Shown in pieces: positions 39,734-47,509 of a stretch of DNA of 64,000 bases. Source of the stretch: Citricoccus alkalitolerans (GTDB lineage Bacteria; Actinomycetota; Actinomycetes; Actinomycetales; Micrococcaceae). The stretch covers positions 434,001 through 498,000 of the forward strand of contig NZ_BAAALH010000002.1 in NCBI RefSeq assembly GCF_039528175.1, read 5' to 3'. The number at the start of each line of letters is the position of its first letter. The first letter of the stretch is position 1. The position numbers were made by a program, and so were the translations under genes. Below the pieces are notes generated by a model, which saw only the letters and a list, made by a program, of their open reading frames with translations, searched no databases and was not told the origin of the DNA.

Positions 39734-40612
39734 TCATCCCTGACGGACGACGGCATCCCCTGGACTCGCCGCCAGGGACGCCAGCATCTGCAGCCCCTCC
39801 GCCGACGCCGAGCCCGGCTCGGCGGTGTAGACCACCATGGCCAGCCCCTCCTCGGCGGTGATCAGCAGCTCCTCGTAGGCCAGGACAAGCTCCCCGACCT
39901 GAGGGTGGTGGAAACGCTTGGTGCCAGCGCCGTGGGTCCGCACATCGTGGGCGGCCCACAGCGCCCTGAAGGTCTCGCTCTGCGTGGACAGCTCGCCCAC
40001 CAGGTCCTGGATGCCCCGGTTCTGCGGGTCGCGGCCGGCCTCGGCCCGCATGCTGCCGACGCACATGTGCGCGAATCGGTCCCATTCGGGGTAGAAGTCG
40101 CGGGAGGCCGGGTCCAGGAACTGGAACCGGGCCAGATTGGGTGTGCGGCCGCCGTCGCCGATCACCGGCGAGTAGAACGCGCGACCGAGGCGATTGACGG
40201 CGACGAGGTCCTGGACCGGGTTCCGCACGAAGGCCACGGCCCCCTGCATGGACTCCAGGGTCCACTGCAGGCTCTCGCGCGGCTGCCGTGGCGCGGAGGC
40301 GGGCCGGCGGTGCCGCCCGGACGTCGGGATGCCGTCGGCCGCCCGGGCCAGATCGAACAGGTGGGCCCGTTCGGTCTCGTTGAGCATCAGGGCGCGGCTC
40401 AAAGAATCCAGGACCGATGCCGACGCCCCGGCGATCGCGCCGCGCTCCAGCTTCGTGTAGTACTCCACGCTGACCCCCGCCAGGGTGGCGACCTCATGGC
40501 GCCGCAGTCCCGGAACCCGCCGGTTCCCGCCCGCCGGCAGCCCGGCCCGCTCCGGGGTGACCTTGGCGCGGCGGGACATGAGGAACTCGCGAACCTCGGC
40601 CTTGTTGTCCAT
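39734..40612 (-). CDS. XRE-type helix-turn-helix regulator with MmyB-like ligand domain
   Basis: 292 residues from the ATG at 40612. The N-terminal HTH is the actinobacterial type: VPGLRRHEVATLAGVSVEYY followed by TKLERGAIAGASASVLDSLS. The C-terminal domain matches the MmyB-like family (LQWTLESMQGAVAFVRNPVQ, DLVAVNRLGRAFYSP, VGELSTQSETFRALWAAHDV, FHHPQVGELVLAYEEL). In Streptomyces, MmyB-like domains bind fatty-acid-like ligands. Such regulators often control the adjacent oxidoreductase; here the adh is convergent and the acetyltransferase gene is divergent. Confidence 0.88.
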   Translation of the reverse strand: MDNKAEVREFLMSRRAKVTPERAGLPAGGNRRVPGLRRHEVATLAGVSVEYYTKLERGAIAGASASVLDSLSRALMLNETERAHLFDLARAADGIPTSGRHRRPASAPRQPRESLQWTLESMQGAVAFVRNPVQDLVAVNRLGRAFYSPVIGDGGRTPNLARFQFLDPASRDFYPEWDRFAHMCVGSMRAEAGRDPQNRGIQDLVGELSTQSETFRALWAAHDVRTHGAGTKRFHHPQVGELVLAYEELLITAEEGLAMVVYTAEPGSASAEGLQMLASLAASPGDAVVRQG

Positions 40613-40767
40613 GACGTCAGCGTAGGCCAGGCCGCGGACGGTGAAGGAGTCCCCCGCAATACCCCTCTCGGCAGGGACTCCCCCGGTGTGGCCGCGCGTG
40701 ATGGTCTGGAGCAAGATTCCCCGGCCAGCCCCCGGCGCTCAGCACCAGCCATCAGAAGGAGAAGCCC

Positions 40768-41373
40768 ATGCGTGCAGTCATCATGGAACTCGAGGACCTG
40801 CTCGCGGCGCTGAACGCCGGTGAGACCATCACGGGTGATTCACCCCTGCACGAGGTCATGCACCACACCAGTCAGGAGGCCCTGCGCCTCACCGCTGAGC
40901 TCAATGGCGGGTACCACGAGCCGGCCCGGGTCCGGGAGCTGCTGTCCGAGCTGTTCGGCCGGCCGGTCCCGAAGACGGTGATGCTGTTCCCGCCCTTCCG
41001 CACCGACTTCGGCAAGAACACCGTCCTGGGCGAACGGGTCTTCCTCAACTCCGGCTGCGCCTTCCAGGACCAGGGCGGCATCACCATCGGAGACGGCTGC
41101 CAGATCGGGCACAACACCGTGATCGCCACGCTCAACCACGCCCTCGACCCGGCGCACCGCCTGGACATGCACCCGGCGCCCGTGGTGATCGGGACGAACG
41201 TCTGGATCGGTTCCAACGCGACCATCCTGCCTGGCGTGACCATCGGGGACAACGCCGTGGTGGCCGCGGCCGCCGTGGTGACCAAGGACGTCCCGGCGGG
41301 CTCCGTGGTCGTCGGCTCCCCGGCCCGGGCGGTGCGGTCCGTGACCGGGGAGCCGGGCGCCGGGCCCGCATGA
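40768..41373 (+). CDS. Sugar O-acetyltransferase (maltose/galactoside type, LbH fold)
   Basis: 201 residues; AGAAGGAG precedes the ATG. The N-terminal maltose-acetyltransferase helix region is followed by left-handed beta-helix hexapeptides (GGITIGDGCQIGHNTVIATL, VVIGTNVWIGSNATILPGVT, IGDNAVVAAAAVVTKDVPAG, GSPARAVR). The catalytic His is in ATLNHALDP. It transfers acetyl from acetyl-CoA to a sugar hydroxyl. The gene is divergent from the MmyB-like regulator. Confidence 0.9.
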   Translation: MRAVIMELEDLLAALNAGETITGDSPLHEVMHHTSQEALRLTAELNGGYHEPARVRELLSELFGRPVPKTVMLFPPFRTDFGKNTVLGERVFLNSGCAFQDQGGITIGDGCQIGHNTVIATLNHALDPAHRLDMHPAPVVIGTNVWIGSNATILPGVTIGDNAVVAAAAVVTKDVPAGSVVVGSPARAVRSVTGEPGAGPA

Positions 41374-41383
41374 CCTCGGGGGG

Positions 41384-42805
41384 TCAGGCCTTGGTGGTCT
41401 CCGGTCGAACGGGCGCCTGGATGACCAGGTCCTCCACGTCAGCCGGACGGGCCCCGGCGTCCTCGTCCGGCGCCGGCGTTCCGTCCAGGTCCTGGATGTC
41501 CTGACGAGACCGGTCACGGGAGGAGATCAGTGCCGTCAGGCTCACCGCGGAGAAGAGGATCCACATGCCCGCGACCAGAGAGAGAGATCCACCCCCGGCG
41601 GTGACCAGCACGGTGGCGATCATCGGCGTGAACCCGGCGCCCAGCGTGGAGGCCATCTGATAGCCGATCGAGGTGCCGGAGTAGCGCACCGAGGTGGGGA
41701 ACAGCTCTCCGGCGTAGGCGCCGTAGGGGCCGGCGGTGAATCCCTGCACCGTGGAGAGGCCGAGGAAGATCGCGAGCAGGAAGGCCGCCGTCGTCCCCAT
41801 CTCCAGCATCCACATCACGGGGAAAGCCAGCACCATGGCCCCGATGTTGCCGGCGATCAGGATCTTCCGGCGTCCCAGACGGTCGGAGAGCTTGGAGGCC
41901 AGGATGATCATGGCGATGGTGGCCACACCGCCGATCGCCTTCATGTTCAGGACCTCCGTGGGGGCCAGCACTGCCTGCTGCACAGCGTAGGAGATGGCCC
42001 AGGCGCCCATGAGTCCCTGGGCCATCTGACCGGAGAGTCCGGCGCCGAGCGCCGTCAGGAGCGCCCGCGGATGCTCGCGGAACAGCTCCGCGACCGGAAC
42101 GCGCGTCTTCTTCTTCACACTGCGCTCGGAGAGCTCCCGGAAGACCCGCGACTCGGAGACCCGCATGCGGATGAAGATGGCCAGCATCATCAACACGGCG
42201 GAGAAGACGAAGGGCACGCGCCAGCCCCATTCCAGGAAAGCATCCCCTGGGAGAGCGGCCATCGCGGACAGGATCAGGGTGCCGGCGATGGTCCCCGCGG
42301 GTGCGCCCATGTACGCGAAGGCCGAGGCGAAGCCCCGTGACTCCTTCTTGGCGTTCTCGAAGGCGAGCAGCATGGCCCCGCCCCATTCGCCGCCCACGGC
42401 GATGCCCTGCAGCAGACGGAGGGTGACCAGCAGGATGGGTGCCCAGATGCCGATTTGCTCACTGGTGGGCAGCAGACCGATCAGCGTCGAGGCGATGCCC
42501 ATGATCAACACCGTGCCGATCAGAATGGCCTTGCGTCCGATCCGGTCACCCAGGTTGCCGAAGATGAGGGCGCCGAGGGGACGGGCGACGTAGCCGACGG
42601 CCAGGGTACCGAAGGAGACGAACAACCCGGTGGCCGGATCCAGGTCGGAGAAGAAGATCTGGTTGAAGACGATCCCGGCGGCCGTGGCGTACAGGATGAA
42701 GTCGTAGTACTCCACGGCCGTGCCGAGGAAGCTGGAGAACAGAATGCGGCGCATCTCTGCCGGCGGCGCGTGATAGGCACCTCCGGGGGCAGGCGTGGTA
42801 CTCAT
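41384..42805 (-). CDS. MFS transporter, metabolite:H+ symporter family
   Basis: 473 residues from the ATG at 42805, with AGGAGGA before it. Twelve TM helices are predicted; MHS-family features are AVEYYDFILYATAAGIVFNQ, the loop GNLGDRIGRKA and LRLLQGIAVGGEWGGAMLLA. The family carries organic acids, betaine or aromatic acids with protons. It lies 17 bases behind MBL paralogue 3, so it probably imports the substrate of that hydrolase or exchanges its product. Confidence 0.9.
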   Translation of the reverse strand: MSTTPAPGGAYHAPPAEMRRILFSSFLGTAVEYYDFILYATAAGIVFNQIFFSDLDPATGLFVSFGTLAVGYVARPLGALIFGNLGDRIGRKAILIGTVLIMGIASTLIGLLPTSEQIGIWAPILLVTLRLLQGIAVGGEWGGAMLLAFENAKKESRGFASAFAYMGAPAGTIAGTLILSAMAALPGDAFLEWGWRVPFVFSAVLMMLAIFIRMRVSESRVFRELSERSVKKKTRVPVAELFREHPRALLTALGAGLSGQMAQGLMGAWAISYAVQQAVLAPTEVLNMKAIGGVATIAMIILASKLSDRLGRRKILIAGNIGAMVLAFPVMWMLEMGTTAAFLLAIFLGLSTVQGFTAGPYGAYAGELFPTSVRYSGTSIGYQMASTLGAGFTPMIATVLVTAGGGSLSLVAGMWILFSAVSLTALISSRDRSRQDIQDLDGTPAPDEDAGARPADVEDLVIQAPVRPETTKA

Positions 42806-42822
42806 GGTCGTGTCCTCCTGGT

Positions 42823-43914
42823 TCATGATGCGCTCGTGACGGAAACGCGGGTCACCGGGCCGGCGTCGTGGATGATGGTGTCCTGCGGGAGAACCGCGCT
42901 CTGGCCCCCGGAGTCACCGAAGGGAATGACCTCCAGGTCCTCCGGAATCACCAGCGGACCGCTGTAGGTGCCGCGGGCCTTCTCCCAGGCCTCCGGCGGG
43001 GAGTAGCTGGGGACGAGGTGATGCAGTGCCAGGCGCCCGACGCCGGCCGCGGACGCGATCTGCCCGGCCTGTTCGGCTGTGGTGTGGGCACGGCGGTGGT
43101 GCGCCATGGTGGCCTGGAGCATCGGGGCATCCGAATACCGGCGCGCCAGTTCGTCCAGGTTGATGGCCTCGTGCAGCAACAGGTCGGTTCCCCGGGCGAG
43201 GCGGACCATGTTCTCGCATGGCGCGGTGTCACCGGAGATGGTGACGGACCCTGCCTCGGTGTCGAAGCGGAACGCGAAGGCGGGCGCGGTTGGATGGTGG
43301 GAGACCAGGATGGCGGAGACGGTGACGTTCTCATCCCGGAACACCTCGAACGGCTCCATCTCCGGAGACACGTTGTGGTCCGGATCGAAACCGCAGGCCG
43401 CCGGGATCTCGATCTCCCGCGGCTGGAACTGCTCGGCCGGACTCTTGGCCAGGGAGTCGAAGATCCGGTCATTGCAGTCCGTGGCGTAGGCGCCCAGCAG
43501 GCCCCGCACCAGCCCAGACACCCCGGGAGTCGGGTTCTCCGGAGCCACCGGGACGGGGTTCTCCGTGGCATGCGCGGACAGTGGGGGCAGCTTGCCCCGG
43601 TCTCCGGGACCGATGATCGGAATCGGCCCGCGCGGAGAATTCTTCAGCTCGAAGGCTCCGAACAGCAGCAGCGAGGGCAGGTCAACGGTGTGGTCCGAGT
43701 GCATGTGCGTGACGAAGACCCCGCCGAGGTCCTTCATCAGCAGGCCGGATGTGTTCGCCTGCCGGCCGGCGCCCTGCCCGCAGTCCACCAGGTACCAGGT
43801 GTGGTTGACCACAACCGCGGTGGCGATGCCAGACCGGGACTGTCCCCGGTGGTCCTGCCACCACCGCGGACCGCCGGCGGTGCCGAGGGTGACGACGTAG
43901 GGGGTGTGCGCCAT
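42823..43914 (-). CDS. MBL-fold metallo-hydrolase, cytoplasmic (paralogue 3)
   Basis: 363 residues from the ATG at 43914, with AAGGAG spaced correctly. There is no signal peptide, in contrast to paralogues 1 and 2. Core motifs: THMHSDHTVDLPSLLLFG, VSHHPTAPAFAFRFDTEAGS, ISGDTAPCENMVRLARGTDL, LLHEAINLDELARRY and LALHHLVPSYSPPEAW. It is the first gene of an MBL-MFS operon, divergent from a LysR regulator. The pairing with an uptake symporter fits intracellular hydrolysis of an imported compound. Substrate unknown. Confidence 0.87.
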   Translation of the reverse strand: MAHTPYVVTLGTAGGPRWWQDHRGQSRSGIATAVVVNHTWYLVDCGQGAGRQANTSGLLMKDLGGVFVTHMHSDHTVDLPSLLLFGAFELKNSPRGPIPIIGPGDRGKLPPLSAHATENPVPVAPENPTPGVSGLVRGLLGAYATDCNDRIFDSLAKSPAEQFQPREIEIPAACGFDPDHNVSPEMEPFEVFRDENVTVSAILVSHHPTAPAFAFRFDTEAGSVTISGDTAPCENMVRLARGTDLLLHEAINLDELARRYSDAPMLQATMAHHRRAHTTAEQAGQIASAAGVGRLALHHLVPSYSPPEAWEKARGTYSGPLVIPEDLEVIPFGDSGGQSAVLPQDTIIHDAGPVTRVSVTSAS

Positions 43915-44013
43915 GTGTGAATCTCCTTGGGTTGTTCTCAACGGCCTCCAGCTTTGTGCGCTGCATCACTTTTGTCGAGCTATAGTTTCTTGGCAGACGC
44001 ACAAGGAGAACTT

Positions 44014-44928
44014 ATGAACGACGTGACGCTGCGCCAGCTGGAGTACCTGGCCGCCATTGCCGAGACAGGTTCAGCGACGCTCGCTGCCGAGCAGTGCCAT
44101 GTCACGCAGGCGGCTGTCAGCCTGGCCCTGACACAGTTGGAACGAAGCCTGGGTGCCACGCTCGTGGTCCGGAGGCGCGGTCGGGGGGTCTCTCTGACGC
44201 CTGAGGGGCAGGCCGTGGCAGCCCGAGCTCGCCTCATCGTCGATCAGGTGGAGGAGATCGGTACCGTGGTCCGGGGTCTGCACGGAGAACTCTCGGGGCG
44301 CCTCACGGTCGGGGTGTTCAGCACCCTCGCCCGTGACACCATCCCCGCGTTGCTGGACTGGTTCGTCACGCACCACCCGGGGGTGGAACTCGACTTCATC
44401 GAGGGATCCGGCCCCGAGATCCAGGAGGCCATGCTGGCCGGGCGCGCCCAGCTGTGCGTGGTCTACGAGGCTCAGCTGTTGCCAGACTGTCAGGGTGAGG
44501 CCCTCACCGACAGCCGCCGGCTCGTGGCACTGGGCCTGGACCACCCCCTGGCGGCCCACACCGAGATCCGGCTGGCAGACCTCGCCCCCTACCCCGGGAT
44601 CTTCGTGGCGGAGGAGCCGGCCTTCCAACGCACCCTGGCCGAATTCGCGGCAGCGGGGGTGGAGCCGCATGTGCCGTGGCGATCCGCCAGCGTGCCCGCC
44701 ATCCACAACGTGGTGGGACGCAACCTGGCATACTCCCTGTTGATGCAGCCCGTGTCGCACAGCCCCGAGGGGCTGCCACTGATCTACCGGGCGCTCGCCG
44801 ACGCCAACCCGCGCAATGCCGTCATGGTGGCCCGGCCGCATGGGGTGACGACGAGTGCCCTCGTCCACGAGGCCCTCGTGGCCCTTCGGGAGCACTGGTC
44901 ATCGTCGGTGGCGCAGCCCCAGAGGTAG
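44014..44928 (+). CDS. LysR-family transcriptional regulator
   Basis: 304 residues from the ATG at 44014, with AAGGAG upstream. The LysR winged helix is clear: LRQLEYLAAIAETGSATLAA and EQCHVTQAAVSLALTQLERS. The periplasmic-binding-like effector domain follows (GRLTVGVFSTLARDTIPALL and on). It is divergent from the MBL3-MFS operon over a 99-base region, the normal position for a LysR activator of that operon. Confidence 0.92.
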   Translation: MNDVTLRQLEYLAAIAETGSATLAAEQCHVTQAAVSLALTQLERSLGATLVVRRRGRGVSLTPEGQAVAARARLIVDQVEEIGTVVRGLHGELSGRLTVGVFSTLARDTIPALLDWFVTHHPGVELDFIEGSGPEIQEAMLAGRAQLCVVYEAQLLPDCQGEALTDSRRLVALGLDHPLAAHTEIRLADLAPYPGIFVAEEPAFQRTLAEFAAAGVEPHVPWRSASVPAIHNVVGRNLAYSLLMQPVSHSPEGLPLIYRALADANPRNAVMVARPHGVTTSALVHEALVALREHWSSSVAQPQR

Positions 44929-45011
44929 CGGCGGGAAGGTGGGTCGGCCGCAGCCTCCCCTCACCCTCCCGACCCGCGACCTGTGGGCGGTCTGCCGCGG
45001 AGCAGCGGCAA

Positions 45012-46229
45012 TCAGTCCGTGAGATACCCGTTGGGGTTAAGCACGAACTTCGTCGCCGCACCGGCGTCGAACTCGGCGTAGCCGCGTGGGGCGTCCTCGA
45101 GGGAGATCGCCTTCGCATTGACGGCCTTCGCGATCGGCGCCTTGTCGTGCAGGATCGCCATCATCAGCTGGCGGTTGTACTTCATCACCGGACATTGTCC
45201 CGTGGCGAAGGACAGGGACTTGGCCCAGCCCGTGCCCAGCGAGAGGGACAGCGACCCCTTCTTGGCGGACTCGTCCACGGCTCCCGGGTCTCCCGTGACG
45301 TACAGACCCGGAATGCCGAGGGATCCACCGGCGGTGGTGATGTCCATGAGGGAGTTCAGGACCGTCGCCGGAGCCTCGTGGTCGGCATCCTTGCCGTGCC
45401 CGCGGGCCTCGAAACCGACGGCGTCAATGCCGCTGTCCACTTCGGGGACGCCGAGGATCTGCTCGATCTGATCCTGGAGGGGTCCTTCGCCGACGTTGAC
45501 GGTCTCACAGCCGAAGGTGCGCGCCTGCGCCAGGCGGTCCTCGTTCATATCTCCCACAATCACGACGGCGGCACCGAGCAGCTGTGCGCCCATGGCCGCG
45601 GCCAGGCCCACGGGGCCCGCGCCGGCGACGTAGACGGTGGAACCGACACCCACCCCGGCCGTGACAGCACCATGGAAGCCGGTGGGGAAGATATCGGAGA
45701 GCATGGTGAGGTCCATGATCTTCTCCAGCGCCTGGTCCCGGTCCGGGAACTTCAGCAGATTCCAGTCTGCGTAAGGGACGAGGACGTACTCGGCCTGTCC
45801 GCCGACCCAGCCACCCATGTCCACGTAGCCATAGGCACTGCCCGGACGGTCTGGGTTCACGTTCAAGCAGATGCCGGTCTTGAGCACCTTGCAGTTGCGG
45901 CACCGGCCGCAGGAGATGTTGAACGGGACGGAGACGATGTCTCCGACCTCGATGAACTCGACATCCGGGCCGACCTCCACCACTTCACCGGTGATCTCGT
46001 GACCCAGAACCAGGTTGGCAGGGGCCGTGGTCCGGCCGCGCACCATGTGCTGGTCCGAGCCGCAGATGTTGGTGGCGACGGTCTTGAGGATGACCCCGTG
46101 AGGGACTTTGCGTCCCACGTTGGCCGGGTTCACCCCCGGACCGTCCTTCAACTCGAAGGTCGGGTAGTCGGTGTCGATGACCTCGACGACACCTGGTTCC
46201 TTGTAGGCGACGGCACGATTTCCTGGCAT
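45012..46229 (-). CDS. fdhA: Glutathione-independent formaldehyde dehydrogenase
   Basis: 405 residues, the usual length of the family. It is a zinc-containing MDR enzyme: NICGSDQHMVRGRTTAP and GHEITGEVVEVGPDVEFIEV hold catalytic zinc ligands, CGRCRNCKVLKTGIC the structural zinc Cys, and VYVAGAGPVGLAAAMGAQLL binds NAD. The unusual inserts (GYVDMGGWVGGQAEYVLVPY) are those of Pseudomonas putida formaldehyde dehydrogenase, which oxidises formaldehyde to formate with tightly bound NAD. Formaldehyde is released by betaine demethylation in the neighbouring cluster, which supports this role. Confidence 0.92.
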   Translation of the reverse strand: MPGNRAVAYKEPGVVEVIDTDYPTFELKDGPGVNPANVGRKVPHGVILKTVATNICGSDQHMVRGRTTAPANLVLGHEITGEVVEVGPDVEFIEVGDIVSVPFNISCGRCRNCKVLKTGICLNVNPDRPGSAYGYVDMGGWVGGQAEYVLVPYADWNLLKFPDRDQALEKIMDLTMLSDIFPTGFHGAVTAGVGVGSTVYVAGAGPVGLAAAMGAQLLGAAVVIVGDMNEDRLAQARTFGCETVNVGEGPLQDQIEQILGVPEVDSGIDAVGFEARGHGKDADHEAPATVLNSLMDITTAGGSLGIPGLYVTGDPGAVDESAKKGSLSLSLGTGWAKSLSFATGQCPVMKYNRQLMMAILHDKAPIAKAVNAKAISLEDAPRGYAEFDAGAATKFVLNPNGYLTD

Positions 46230-46381
46230 ATCTGTTCCTCACTTCTGTGTCTGTGTTTCAGCGGGACGCCACGGGGCACACGGATGAAGTTCTCCCGGCG
46301 AGCTCCGTGGCCGATGCGCACACTGCCGGGTCAATTCGTCCCGCGTCACCATTGACGTGGCTGTGACACACATCATACCTT

Positions 46382-46402
46382 TGATACTACCCTGGTATAT
46401 CA
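46382..46402. promoter_or_regulatory. Palindrome in the fdhA/purU divergent region, possible GntR-type operator
   Basis: The AT-rich element has arms TGATA and TATCA 11 bases apart, also readable as ATAC and GTAT arms. It lies between fdhA and purU and resembles FadR/GntR-type half-sites (TGGTATATCA). No GntR gene is in the window, so the regulator is unknown. Confidence 0.4.
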
Positions 46403-46431
46403 GTTTGCGAACATAGGTCTACCAGGAAGCT

Positions 46432-47343
46432 ATGTATCGAGGGAACGAGTACCGAGAGATGGAGCCGATAGTGCCTGAGACCGCACGGGACCACGTCCTG
46501 ACCTTTGACAGCCCGGAGAGACCGGGGATCGTGCACGCTCTCACCGGCGTCCTCCTGAGGCACGGTGGCGACATCGTGGAGCTGAAGACCTTCGATGACC
46601 CCCGGGCGGCGCACTTCTTCGCCCGCGTGCACTTCCGCCTCGACGATGGGGTGGAAGGGACCGCCGCCGCGGCATCGGTCCGGAGGGACATGGAGGGCCT
46701 CGCGGCAGAGCACGGCGCCCGCTGGGATGTCCAGCCGGCGAGCCAGCGACGCCGCGTGCTGATCATGGTCTCGAAGTTCGATCACTGCCTCAATGACCTG
46801 CTGTACCGCGCCCGGATCGGTGAACTGCCGGTGGAGATCGCCGCCGTGGTCTCCAACCACCCGGACCATCAGAGGTCCGTGGAGTGGCACGGCATCCCGT
46901 TCTTCCACATCCCCGTCACGCCGGAGAACAAGCCGGAGGCGGAACAGCGACTGCTCGACCTCACCGATCGGTTCGAGATCGACCTGGTGGTGTTGGCTCG
47001 CTATATGCAGGTGCTCTCCGATTCCCTGGCCACCAAAATGGAGGGGCGCATCATCAACATCCACCACTCCTTCCTGCCCTCCTTCAAGGGCGCCAAGCCC
47101 TACCACCAGGCCTTCGAGCGGGGCGTGAAGACGGTCGGCGCCACGGCACACTACGTCAACAGCGAGCTGGACGAGGGGCCGATCATCGCCCAGCAGGTGG
47201 TCCAGGTGGACCACACGCACGGCCCGGAAGAGCTCGTGGCCGCCGGTCGGGACACGGAGCGCAAGGCGTTGTCCGATGCCGTCCGCTGGCACTGTGAAGG
47301 GCGCGTCATGCTCCACGGGGGCCGGACGGTCGTCCTGCGCTGA
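46432..47343 (+). CDS. purU: Formyltetrahydrofolate deformylase
   Basis: 303 residues (294 if ATG 46459 is used). The N-terminal ACT domain (residues ~12-90, SPERPGIVHALTGVLLRHGG) precedes the formyltransferase-fold domain: RVLIMVSKFDHCLNDLLYRA, VSNHPDHQRSVEWHGIPFFH, and catalytic INIHHSFLPSFKGAKPYHQA and SELDEGPIIAQQV. It hydrolyses 10-formyl-THF to formate and THF, returning THF when demethylation reactions load the folate pool. AGGAAG precedes ATG 46432. It is divergent from fdhA and followed by a strong terminator. Confidence 0.94.
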   Translation: MYRGNEYREMEPIVPETARDHVLTFDSPERPGIVHALTGVLLRHGGDIVELKTFDDPRAAHFFARVHFRLDDGVEGTAAAASVRRDMEGLAAEHGARWDVQPASQRRRVLIMVSKFDHCLNDLLYRARIGELPVEIAAVVSNHPDHQRSVEWHGIPFFHIPVTPENKPEAEQRLLDLTDRFEIDLVVLARYMQVLSDSLATKMEGRIINIHHSFLPSFKGAKPYHQAFERGVKTVGATAHYVNSELDEGPIIAQQVVQVDHTHGPEELVAAGRDTERKALSDAVRWHCEGRVMLHGGRTVVLR

Positions 47344-47417
47344 CCGGCGGTGCCCTCTCCGGAGGGCACCGATCCGGGAGGCACCGTTCCGGGCGGCACC
47401 GCCGCCGGACACTACGT

Positions 47418-47450
47418 GACTGACCCCCGTCCAACGGACGGGGGTCAGTC
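47418..47450. terminator. Strong hairpin terminator after purU
   Basis: A perfect 15-base stem (GACTGACCCCCGTCC at 47418-47432 with its complement at 47436-47450) has a 3-base loop, then GTGTCCT. It lies between convergent purU and the BCCT gene and can serve both. Confidence 0.88.
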
Positions 47451-47509
47451 GTGTCCTACCTGTCATCACGGGTACTGGGTGTCCGAGCAGGTCGACCCCA
47501 GCCACGTGA

